This document shows, piece by piece, positions 10,801-17,793 of a stretch of 64,000 bases of DNA. The position numbers and the translations under genes are program-made. The stretch spans positions 1 through 64,000 of the forward strand of contig JAKSIC010000012.1 of assembly GCA_024399015.1 (NCBI GenBank), in the 5' to 3' direction. The notes below the pieces were generated by a model. It was not told where the DNA came from. It did no database searches and saw nothing but the letters and a program-made list of their open reading frames with translations. How positions within the stretch are numbered: position 1 is the stretch's first letter; every line of letters begins with the position of its first letter. This stretch comes from Fibrobacter sp. (lineage in GTDB: Bacteria > Fibrobacterota > Fibrobacteria > Fibrobacterales > Fibrobacteraceae).

Positions 10801-13111
10801 CTGGGATTATTCTGCCGGCCAGTGGAAGTTCATTAGCGGTAAGTCTTATTCTTATGACAAATTTGGACTTTTAGAGTCGGTAAGTGAACTTATGGATGAA
10901 AATCGATCAACAAGCAAAAAACTTGTTGATTACAACAGGAATGATGTTAACACTTTGGAAAGTGTTACCTATAGAGATGGAAATTCAAAGTCTGACATTG
11001 TTGTTACGAAAAGTATTGAAAATGATATTTATGGTCGAACCACAAAAATTGATTACGTAAATTCTGCGGGAAAATCTGTTTATAAGGAAAATTTGACATA
11101 TGCAGATCCGTTGGTTAATAGAGTTCGGGAAAAGTCTCGTTCATGGATGTTGCCTAGCCAAAATAGAACGGATTCTAAAGAAAAATTTGAGTATGATGAT
11201 TTGGGCCGTCTTGTGAACTTTACTACAGATAACGAAGATGTTGGTAACGCATCTTATAGTTACGACATCTTTGGTCGTCTTGTTTCAAAGTTTGAAAAGG
11301 ATACAACACTTCGTTATGCATATGAAGATGGAAGTTATCGGCCGATATCTGTATTCGCCAATGATGTGGAATTGGAAAATGCCCTCAAATTTGATGAGTC
11401 AGGTAGTATTTGGCTAGATGGTTACAACAAGGCTGCTTATAAATTAAATTCTAAGGGTTTGCCCGAACGAATAGCGTTGTATGGAGAGAATTTACCCTCG
11501 TCTCTAACATTAAATGACGTCAATAATGGACGTGTTTACGACGAAGAGTGCGGAAATATTAAAATGGCTTATGACGAGTCAGGAAATCGTATTTGGGAAC
11601 GTAAGTATACAAGTGGTGGCTTGGAATGGAGTGTTGTCAACATTCCTGGACTTGGCGTGTATAAAAAAGAACAATTGAAACCCTTTAAAATTGATCGACT
11701 TGATTTGGTTGGGGGCGGCTTCCGTAATGGTGTTGGCTCTGAGGCTGTATATCCGATGAAAGACGCTCAGGGAAATGTTCGGGCGTATATAAGCCGCTCA
11801 GGAGTACAGTCTGCCTATGATTATCGTCCGTTTGGTCGTGAAGAACTTATCGAAGAAGGTTCTGCGGCTTTGACTGATGATCGTCGTTGGCAAGGCAAAG
11901 AATTCGATGGCGAACATGGCAAGTATTACTTTGGTGCCCGTTATTTTGATCCGTTCTTTGGCATTTGGGCAAGCCCTGACCCCGCTGGCCAGTATATGAA
12001 CCCCTACACATTTGGTGGTGATCCGGTGAATTTCGTTGATCCAACAGGTTTGTGGGCTTTTGATGCGGGAATTTTCACCATTGGATGGGACTCTAACCGT
12101 GGTTGGAACTTTGGTGTGTCTTCGGGTATTTTCTCTTACACCTGGCACCAGGATGGCTCAAAGACATTTGATGTTTCAATTAGCGGAAGCTACCAGTGGT
12201 ACATATTCAACTTTGGTGGGCAATTGGGGTATAGCTATAATACCTATAGCGGTCATTCTTTGTCTGCAGGTGGACACGTTTGTGTTGGCTTGAAGGAAGG
12301 TGAGGCTGGAGCTTGTGCAGGTCTCGAGGCTGGTGGAGCTTTGAATTGGGATGCCTATGGTAATTTCCTTGGTGCAACAGCGTATGCAGGGGCTTTTGCT
12401 CAGCTGCAAGCTAGCGACGGAACCCCCATTGCTAAGGTTAATGGGGGGTACGAAGCTGGATTCCTTGGCATGGAAGGTCGAAGTTTGTACGCCGGAGTAA
12501 GTGCGGACAAGGATGGCTCTAGCCTTTATGCAAATTGGGCCGAAAATGGTGGCTGGAGTTACGGTGGAACCGCTGTTAAACTAAAATATGATACGCAAAG
12601 TACGGACTATGTTAGTTTGACTGTGATGGGTTATTCTGTCACTTTAGCAGAGCAACTATCTGCGGATCTAAATTATCATAAAAAAGATCGAGCTTTGCGA
12701 ATAGCTGCGGAAAATGGCAAATATGATGAAGAAGGGTTCTTTGTTATATCAGGCCATGGAACTATTTCAACGGAGGGACATGGTGTTATCAAGGATGAAT
12801 ATTCTAACACAAATTTGTATGCAGATGATATTGCAGAAATAATTCAAAATAATCCTAATTATACACCTGGAAAAAGTATAAAACTTGTATCTTGCAAGAA
12901 TGCTGTAATGGCGCAAGAACTTTCGCTAATTCTCAAAGATACTGAAGTGAAGGGCCCGTCTGACAACCTTGTGCAATGGGCGCTGGGTTCTTATGTAAAA
13001 GATGGGGGAAGTTGGAATACTTATAAGAATGGAAAGCTAGTTTCTTCACAACGCGATGGTTTTTGGCCGAATTCTGTTTATGATGTTAAGGAAAGAATCT
13101 TTGGAAAATAA
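7826..13111 (+). CDS. Exported RHS/YD-repeat protein with putative caspase-like C-terminal effector
   Basis: 1761 aa. ATG 7826 has GGGGG five bases upstream and gives a clean signal peptide (MYKSVKII to VFA-AP); longer starts overlap the previous gene and spoil it. Residues 25-530 are an unrecognised N-terminal region. About 530-800 resemble the pre-RHS part of Bacteroidetes-type RHS proteins (DGFGRVVQ). YD repeats run from about 800 (YTYDEVGRI, YDDLGRL, YSYDIFGRL). The RHS-associated core motif (YFGARYFDPFFGIWASPDP) is at about 1368, followed by a Gly-rich beta region. The last 120 residues contain FFVISGHG (His1644) and IKLVSCKN (Cys1690), each after a hydrophobic strand, the layout of the His-Gly/Cys dyad of clan CD peptidases. 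In the RHS family the tip after the core is usually a toxin, so this is a probable effector. It could also be a self-processing protease. Confidence 0.75.
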   Translation: MYKSVKIIVVALVFCLTSVFAAPNGELEGNQRGPISNEKPYNFGIPGYANIYIKKYSLDVMPADDERLYIEFEHEFKYGGQTYNGVTIYGNRRIFLGDHRLTNSSSLEGDGVYPYVKPIDNNIIPSVGNSHIDVAWRKFDDHNDVFTVIEIGSFQVAGQTDPLLCQVSFYEDGEIQVQYWNRSRSDAYKSMGSGSVYMKERDYMRTPYVYTGVQRVTLSDAANNSIYASGPIEIFNKGKLRDGWIAKGFSTDEAQFQIIDDEIDVDFGSKSLGSGGVIAYDFARENPVVGSFYGLMLKVYSVNFGDGNTSTSPTPVLFWYFQEHKSFNNNAHNANYPYFLNSSDFSFRYTSDVNENSVFYTPGDYPQRTTITPAAYKTTWDEYLKTSGVDPDTIIAPAIKMMTWGGGKNRRIRITYAAFKPLQPRSIQFFPPKAYSIKYEGNAGYMTVNGQKAPFFMVGNSKFEAVVHSGPGYILKQVFVNGHEAFNADNPNLTLEGISVVYDVNQKTAVVKANAVICNMTIKAVFEECSEQERNLPKVVPSYVKKEVFLDPADRTKILETYSVKDGFGRVVQTQVPINTGKFKVTALYLDEAGNTKYAPLPYVSSNKYSYEYEDMFCEKCVDKSRDYYNGDTQTSKERIDSYNHPYTETEHYYGLNSAITVKQAGMGEASFDLGEKFAQSWRIPLATSSSKEFFTKSQLENALTETINSNGNEIENVYKNKLATISGNDFDFEQNEFDYPYVLTINLSFDGVFTQKIHDAAGNLYAAWMTHDDEVLITRNVYDPKTTLLQKSYVENHNGFETSYTYDEVGRIIASVSPDRGRSETKYDSKNRIRFTRDARQIAKGKDYFDIFEYDDEDRLVLTGEIRGNCGDCSFDESADQNLESYIYPTTRTIYGLPDPDLMKNYDSKLDPKIVDDITSRIEGVMPYEAGAIVSYNQDGKVNTIKFSSYDNLDRVKNNWIVNLVEDQVPVVEFDYTYNSAGDVESEIIKDWDYSAGQWKFISGKSYSYDKFGLLESVSELMDENRSTSKKLVDYNRNDVNTLESVTYRDGNSKSDIVVTKSIENDIYGRTTKIDYVNSAGKSVYKENLTYADPLVNRVREKSRSWMLPSQNRTDSKEKFEYDDLGRLVNFTTDNEDVGNASYSYDIFGRLVSKFEKDTTLRYAYEDGSYRPISVFANDVELENALKFDESGSIWLDGYNKAAYKLNSKGLPERIALYGENLPSSLTLNDVNNGRVYDEECGNIKMAYDESGNRIWERKYTSGGLEWSVVNIPGLGVYKKEQLKPFKIDRLDLVGGGFRNGVGSEAVYPMKDAQGNVRAYISRSGVQSAYDYRPFGREELIEEGSAALTDDRRWQGKEFDGEHGKYYFGARYFDPFFGIWASPDPAGQYMNPYTFGGDPVNFVDPTGLWAFDAGIFTIGWDSNRGWNFGVSSGIFSYTWHQDGSKTFDVSISGSYQWYIFNFGGQLGYSYNTYSGHSLSAGGHVCVGLKEGEAGACAGLEAGGALNWDAYGNFLGATAYAGAFAQLQASDGTPIAKVNGGYEAGFLGMEGRSLYAGVSADKDGSSLYANWAENGGWSYGGTAVKLKYDTQSTDYVSLTVMGYSVTLAEQLSADLNYHKKDRALRIAAENGKYDEEGFFVISGHGTISTEGHGVIKDEYSNTNLYADDIAEIIQNNPNYTPGKSIKLVSCKNAVMAQELSLILKDTEVKGPSDNLVQWALGSYVKDGGSWNTYKNGKLVSSQRDGFWPNSVYDVKERIFGK

Positions 13112-13137
13112 CCTTCACATGAAGATATCCCTTTGAA

Positions 13138-13187
13138 AAAATGGTGCGGACGATGGTGAATATGATGAGAATGGTGTTTCTTCGTAA
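13138..13187 (+). other. Possible remnant of an RHS tip
   Basis: Read from 13140 this encodes NGADDGEYDENGVSS and a stop, resembling AENGKYDEEGFFVIS in the RHS effector region (residues about 1630-1642). It sits just after the RHS stop codon, where displaced orphan tips are often found. The match is short, so this is tentative. Confidence 0.25.
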
Positions 13188-13203
13188 TAACTTGTCATAG
13201 TGT

Positions 13204-13231
13204 TTGAACTATGGTGTGATTTAATAAGAGT
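13204..13231 (+). repeat. Third, partial copy of the GTGATTTAATAAGAG repeat
   Basis: About 24 of 28 bases match the left end of the 60-bp direct repeat at 20036-20095 and 20383-20442, including the block GTGATTTAATAAGAG. Function unknown. Confidence 0.4.
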
Positions 13232-13323
13232 GAGTTTTTTATTGGAAATGATTATGTTGAAATTGTTGTGAAAATTGAGAGATTGTTTTTCTTAAACGCG
13301 ACGTTTTTTTTTGGATTTTATTT

Positions 13324-13701
13324 ATGAATCGTAAGAAAAAATATATTTTAACCATCTTGATTGGATTTTTGTTGGGCTTGTTGTCGGCTGTTTCTTCTGT
13401 GGAAGCGGAATATAAAAAAGTCAAAATGACAAAGGCTTTGTCTATGGTCGTTGAAAAGGCTAGATGGTGTAATACTCTGCGTCCAAATTCTGATAAAGAC
13501 ATTAATTTTCGAGATGTATCCAATGATTGGGTGTCTGCTATAGAAACTGATTCTTCAACCATAAAAATTGGTTTTCACAAGCCGGGTAATACATTCTATA
13601 TAAAGTTGCTTGGCTATGATTTGGGGCCGCATACTGAAACGTATTTTGACCAATATTTCGTAAACGTTAAAATCGAAGGAGGTGTCGTCTTATGTCAATA
13701 A
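13324..13701 (+). CDS. Small exported or membrane-anchored protein, immunity candidate
   Basis: 125 aa, not recognised. It starts MNRKKKY, followed by a strongly hydrophobic segment (residues 8-26) ending in a possible signal-peptidase site after VEA. The mature part (about 98 aa) has two Cys and no obvious motif. It follows the RHS effector gene by 212 bp and overlaps the next gene by 10 bp (stop TAA inside the following ATG region), so those two are translationally coupled. A small AT-rich gene of this kind just after an RHS tip is the usual place for an immunity protein, and an exported one would suit a periplasmic or surface effector. That role is positional inference only. Confidence 0.55.
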   Translation: MNRKKKYILTILIGFLLGLLSAVSSVEAEYKKVKMTKALSMVVEKARWCNTLRPNSDKDINFRDVSNDWVSAIETDSSTIKIGFHKPGNTFYIKLLGYDLGPHTETYFDQYFVNVKIEGGVVLCQ

Positions 13702-14543
13702 AAAAAATTTTTTTTAAATGGTGTAGGCTAAACCTCTTTGCACTTGTGTTTCTGGTAAGTTTTATTTGTGGTATTAGCGTTGTTTATTTATTGTGCAATG
13801 CAATTTCTTTTGAAGCAGTTTCGTTTGAGAAAATAAACAAGATTCGAGAGAGTGAAATTGTTGAAGGAAATTATGAAATAGAGAATTGGAGTGTTTATGA
13901 GAAAAATGGCAAAAGACTTTTCTTTTGTGATGGGTCCTTATATGAGTATAGTCCCAAATATATGATTTTTCGTCTTTCAAACGGACTTTTATTTGGAAAC
14001 GCTTTTGATACAACTGCTTTGAATAATAAGAACGAGTATGATTCTCTGGGTTTTCCTTATATGAAATATGGAAATCTTTTGTGGATGACAAAAAATCTTT
14101 CTGTTCATCCCAAAGAAAAGGACCTTGTTATGTTCGATGCTGTCACTGGATTGAAGGTAGTCCCAAGATCTATTTGCTTATATGAAAAAGAAAGTAATTG
14201 TGATAAATATGGCAGGTTTTATGATTATTCTATGGCGTTATCTGTATGCCCTGATGGATGGCGTTTGCCAAAGGATGAAGAATGGCGAACTTTAAAGGGT
14301 AAAATTGATTCCCTAAAATTTGCCGATGTGTTTGCAGGAAGTTGCCAAAAAAACGATTCGGGAATTTACGAATGCGAAGACAATGGAACTGTGGCGGTTT
14401 GGTGGAGTAGCTCGGTGGCTAATACAGTGGGTGACTTAAGTATGTGTCTCGAGGAACACAATTTGATTTACGTTGCTGCAGAAAAAGAAAATGATATAGC
14501 GTTGCATACTGTCAGATGCGTAAAAGATGCTTCTGCACAATAG
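13692..14543 (+). CDS. Membrane-anchored FISUMP-like protein
   Basis: 283 aa starting at ATG 13692 inside the end of the previous gene. One N-terminal membrane segment (residues 13-36) is followed by an unassigned 90-residue region and then a divergent FISUMP domain: YMKYGNLLWMTKNLS (about 125), CDKYGRFYDYSMAL, CPDGWRLPKDEEW (about 187), WWSSSVAN (about 237) and a final HTVRCVKD. These match the order of the family's KTVxIGxQxWMAENL, CPxGWHxP, FWSS and xxxRCVKD blocks. The function of FISUMP proteins is unknown; they are mostly cell-surface proteins in Fibrobacter. It shares the AT-rich composition of the RHS block, so it may have arrived with it. Confidence 0.65.
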   Translation: MSIKKIFFKWCRLNLFALVFLVSFICGISVVYLLCNAISFEAVSFEKINKIRESEIVEGNYEIENWSVYEKNGKRLFFCDGSLYEYSPKYMIFRLSNGLLFGNAFDTTALNNKNEYDSLGFPYMKYGNLLWMTKNLSVHPKEKDLVMFDAVTGLKVVPRSICLYEKESNCDKYGRFYDYSMALSVCPDGWRLPKDEEWRTLKGKIDSLKFADVFAGSCQKNDSGIYECEDNGTVAVWWSSSVANTVGDLSMCLEEHNLIYVAAEKENDIALHTVRCVKDASAQ

Positions 14544-14801
14544 TGATTGTTCTGGTAAGAAAAAAAGTTAGTCCGGAAAGGATGTGACCGCAATTCCGAT
14601 ATTTAGGAACCTGTTTCGAGAGTTTGTTTCGTTTTCTCTATTCAGTATGTTGGAACTGCATGGAAATCTTATGCTTGTTCGCGCGAACCTTTCGCTAGTA
14701 CGTATATCCTGGTGGGGTTGTGTGTTTATTTTTCAAAAAGGGGACTGTCATTGACCTTGAAAATGTTATATTTACCCGAGGTTTAAACAGGAGAACAATT
14801 T

Positions 14802-15668
14802 ATGAAGTGTAAGTTTTTGCTTGGGCTTGCTTTGACGGCTTTGTGGGCATGCGACAATGGTAACGATGTAACGAAGCCTTCTGACGATTCTTTGAGTGAA
14901 AATTCCTCTAGTTCTGTTCAGGATACTGGTGCTCTTAGTTCTTCTAGCCTTGTTGAACAGTCTTCTGCAACGGTGGATGAATCTTCTTCTTCCCTAAGTT
15001 CCAGCCAGAACGAAGTTCGTAGCAGCTCTTCTGCCGTACAGACTAAGAGCTCCAGCTCAGCAAAGGTTTATACTAACTACGATCCGGTTACCGGAATTCT
15101 TACCGATGAACGCGATGGTGAAAAATACAAGACCGCAAAAATTGGCAATCAGATTTGGATGGGCGAGAACCTTAGATACATTGACAATGAAAACTCGGTT
15201 GATTGTTATCTTTGGGACAAGAAAATAACTGACTCTGTTGCAACTCAATATGGACGACATTATTCATGGATGGTTGCCACTCAGCTGTCTTGCGATTGGG
15301 ACTACGTATTGACCAGTACATCGGATACTCCTGTCATTGTTGAACCTCTCCAGGGGATTTGTCCGGATGGATGGCATGTTCCTTCCTTGAACGAATGGAC
15401 TACTTTATTCAGTTCTGCGCCTATCGGGAGCCTTTTGTCAACCCAGTGGAAAGAAATTCTGCATGGCTATGATGGCACGGATGATTACGGATTCTCACTT
15501 CAGCTGGGCCGATATGAAGTTGAGGATTTCCAGGAGTTCATAATGATCGAGGAATATTCGAAATCCGAAAATTACACAATTGCTGTCTACCACGATGAAA
15601 AACCGGTTCATTTAAGAAGAGAACCTAAAACACAGCACTTTGCGTATTTGCGTTGTATAAAAGACTGA
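14802..15668 (+). CDS. FISUMP lipoprotein with Ser-rich linker
   Basis: 288 aa. SD AGGAG lies 8 nt before ATG 14802. The signal peptide ends in a lipobox LWAC (Cys17), so the mature protein should be lipid-anchored. Residues 20-90 are a Ser-rich linker (runs of SSSSS), typical of Fibrobacter surface lipoproteins. The FISUMP domain fills residues 95-288: DERDGEKYKTAKIGNQIWMG, YGRHYSWMVA, GICPDGWHVPSLNEWTTL and a final YLRCIKD. The role is unknown; the architecture suggests display of the domain away from the outer membrane. The 258 bp upstream hold no gene; a TATATT element at 14767-14772 lies about 30 nt before the start. Confidence 0.8.
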   Translation: MKCKFLLGLALTALWACDNGNDVTKPSDDSLSENSSSSVQDTGALSSSSLVEQSSATVDESSSSLSSSQNEVRSSSSAVQTKSSSSAKVYTNYDPVTGILTDERDGEKYKTAKIGNQIWMGENLRYIDNENSVDCYLWDKKITDSVATQYGRHYSWMVATQLSCDWDYVLTSTSDTPVIVEPLQGICPDGWHVPSLNEWTTLFSSAPIGSLLSTQWKEILHGYDGTDDYGFSLQLGRYEVEDFQEFIMIEEYSKSENYTIAVYHDEKPVHLRREPKTQHFAYLRCIKD

Positions 15669-15712
15669 TTTTTTGTTAACAAAAAACAACTTTAAAATTC
15701 CCCCGATTTTAC

Positions 15713-15750
15713 TAAATTTGGCAGCGAAATCTCCATAGGGGAGTATTTCG
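15713..15750 (+). promoter_or_regulatory. Secretin operon promoter element and leader hairpin
   Basis: TAAATTTGG (from 15713) matches the element before hisS, gapA and rplU in this window. A stem CGAAAT...ATTTCG with inner CTCC/GGAG spans 15725-15750 just ahead of the GGGGG ribosome-binding stretch (15750-15754), so it could affect initiation. A palindrome TTTTTTGTTAACAAAAAA at 15669-15686 follows the previous gene and may act as its terminator. Confidence 0.45.
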
Positions 15751-15759
15751 GGGGTTATT

Positions 15760-17793
15760 TTGAAATTCTCGACTAGTTTTAGACTTTTTGTAGTCCTTTT
15801 TAGCTTTATTTGCGTTTCTGTTTTTGCACAGCAGTCTCAAAATGCGCTGCCGCCTTTGCCCATTCCAGATTCTGTTGTCATCAAGAATCTGAATGTCAAG
15901 AATACCGAAATTCGCGACTTGCTCCAGGGCATGGCTGTTCAGTATGGGCTGAACTTGTTCCTGGCTCCCGAGGTCAAGGGCCCTGTCACGGTGAATTTCA
16001 ATAACCAGCCGGTAAAGGATGCCTTGCGTGTGCTTTTGCAGGGGAATGGTTATGAGTATGTGCTTGACGGTAGCGTGATTCGGGTGCAGAAGCCGGTGGT
16101 GAAGGCTCCGGAACCGCCCAAGGCTCCAGAGAAGAGGTTTGTTGTTGAGTGGACAAAGGAGACCCCGGATCAAGTCCGGGGTGACAAGGGTGGTGCGGCG
16201 AATGCGGGTCTGTTGACGATTGATGTGGAAGATGCTCCCCTGGATAAGGTGGTCCGCAAGATTGTGGAAGTTTCTGGCAAGAACATTTTGCTGGAACAGG
16301 GCAATTCCAAGTCTGTCACGGTCTTTGTACAGAACATGCCTTTTGAACGTGCGGTCCGCCACTTGGCCGAATCTTCTGACTTGAGCTATGACGACGAAGA
16401 GGGAATTGTCACCATCAAAAAGTCCACATGGAATCTTGGTGGCAAGAACAAGGAAAACAGCAACAAGTTTAAGGTCCGCCTCTCTAGCGATTCTCTTTTG
16501 TCTATCGAGGCTGTGGAGGCTCCCTTGGCTTCCTTGCTTAGCGAGATTCTTTCCCAGACGAAGCTGAACGCCATGGTCTATGGCAAGCTGGATGGCCAGG
16601 TGACTGCCCATATGTCCGGTGTTCCGGTTCGCGAAACGCTCAAGTACTTGTTCCGCGGCACCGCCTATACTTTTTGGGAACGTAATGGTGTGTACTTTAT
16701 CGGCCCCCACGAAATGCAGACTGCCGATAATTCTTTGTTGATCAAGTTGAAGCACCTCAAGGCCGAAGATGTGATCAAGCTTTTGCCTTCTACTTTGACC
16801 AAGGGCACCCAGATTCAGGTGGTCAAGTCCCAGAATGCCTTGATGGCTGCCGGTAGCTACGATGTGCTGGATGCCATTTCTCAGTATGTAGAAAAGATGG
16901 ACTTGCCTGTGGCCCAGATTTTGATTGAGGTCCTGGTGGTTGACTTGGATTTGGAAAAGGGGCATAATCATGGTTTGAATTTGTTCTTTGGTAATGCCGC
17001 CAAGAGTGTTGGCTCCGAGAACTTGTTCCCAAGTGTTGACCAGACTTTGAATTCCAAGCAGTTGCAGCGTGTATTCAATGGTATTGGCCTTGGCGAAATT
17101 GTCAGCATCCCCAAGGATCTTGTTACAAAGATCAATGCCATGGAGCAGGAAAAGATCCTGGATGTAAAGGCTCGCTCCCAGATTGCAACCTTGAATGGCG
17201 AAACCGCAGTGCTTACCATTGGTCAGACGCAATACTATATGATGGCTTCTGAAGTGGACTATAACCAGGGCGATGCTGTCACTTCCAAGACGACCCAGCG
17301 TTTCGAACAGATCGAGGCCAACTCCAACATTACCGTGACTCCCTATGTGACTGGCGAAGGGGAGATTACCTGCGAAATTGTTCCTGATTTTTCTGAACCG
17401 GAAGGTAGCTTTAGCAGCGAAGTTCCGCCCACGTTGAACAAGCGTTATGTCAAGTCTTCTGTGCGCCTTCGCGATGGCGAAACCATTGTGCTGGGCGGCA
17501 TGGTCAAGGAAAGTGTCAGCGATGTTCATAGGCAGGTACCGTTCCTAGGTTCCATTCCCGTGATTGGCTGGTTGTTCCGCAATGTGGAACGTGTTCACAG
17601 CAAGAGCCAGCTGCTGATTTTCGTGACGCCCCATATTTACTACGGTTCCGAAGGAAGTGTAGATGTGGCCGACGAAATCGCCCGCGCCAAGATGCCCTTG
17701 GTGAACGACAAGAAGGTCGATGCCAAGGTCAAGGAAATGACCGCCGAGAAGACTGCAGAAAAGTCTGTAGAAAAGCCTGCCGAGGGCAAGTAG
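15760..17793 (+). CDS. Outer-membrane secretin, GspD/PilQ family
   Basis: 677 aa from TTG 15760; no upstream ATG is in frame, and this start gives a good signal peptide (MKFSTSF to VFA-QQ). Three STN-like repeats follow (about 30-105, 148-222, 245-315), then an N1-like domain (about 325-380, LKHLKAEDVIKLLPS) and the secretin beta-barrel domain (about 385-640), with the family signature near VPFLGSIPVIGWLFR and a final LLIFVTPHI. The tail is Lys/Glu-rich. Secretins form the outer-membrane ring of type II secretion or type IV pilus systems. The next three genes overlap head to tail and encode the matching inner-membrane parts. Residues about 132-145 are encoded by an inserted palindromic repeat lying between the first two STN domains, where a linker can tolerate it. 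Confidence 0.9.
   Translation: MKFSTSFRLFVVLFSFICVSVFAQQSQNALPPLPIPDSVVIKNLNVKNTEIRDLLQGMAVQYGLNLFLAPEVKGPVTVNFNNQPVKDALRVLLQGNGYEYVLDGSVIRVQKPVVKAPEPPKAPEKRFVVEWTKETPDQVRGDKGGAANAGLLTIDVEDAPLDKVVRKIVEVSGKNILLEQGNSKSVTVFVQNMPFERAVRHLAESSDLSYDDEEGIVTIKKSTWNLGGKNKENSNKFKVRLSSDSLLSIEAVEAPLASLLSEILSQTKLNAMVYGKLDGQVTAHMSGVPVRETLKYLFRGTAYTFWERNGVYFIGPHEMQTADNSLLIKLKHLKAEDVIKLLPSTLTKGTQIQVVKSQNALMAAGSYDVLDAISQYVEKMDLPVAQILIEVLVVDLDLEKGHNHGLNLFFGNAAKSVGSENLFPSVDQTLNSKQLQRVFNGIGLGEIVSIPKDLVTKINAMEQEKILDVKARSQIATLNGETAVLTIGQTQYYMMASEVDYNQGDAVTSKTTQRFEQIEANSNITVTPYVTGEGEITCEIVPDFSEPEGSFSSEVPPTLNKRYVKSSVRLRDGETIVLGGMVKESVSDVHRQVPFLGSIPVIGWLFRNVERVHSKSQLLIFVTPHIYYGSEGSVDVADEIARAKMPLVNDKKVDAKVKEMTAEKTAEKSVEKPAEGK
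16159..16190 (+). repeat. Palindromic repeat inside the secretin gene
   Basis: A near-perfect inverted repeat with arms ACCCCGGA and TCCGGGGT at 16162-16182, read in frame as ETPDQVRGD. The same element, as TGTCATCCCGGACATGATCC and on, occurs intergenically at 27445-27473. Confidence 0.7.

Noticed and set aside
7600-13111. Type IX secretion sorting domain on the two giant proteins
   Set aside because: Fibrobacter is known to use this system, but neither C-terminus shows a recognisable sorting-domain pattern; the first ends in a beta-helix-like module and the second in the clan CD-like tip.
15712-17529. Open frame of 605 codons opposite the secretin gene
   Set aside because: The secretin frame has signal peptide, STN repeats and secretin signature; the antisense product is His/Gln-rich and featureless.
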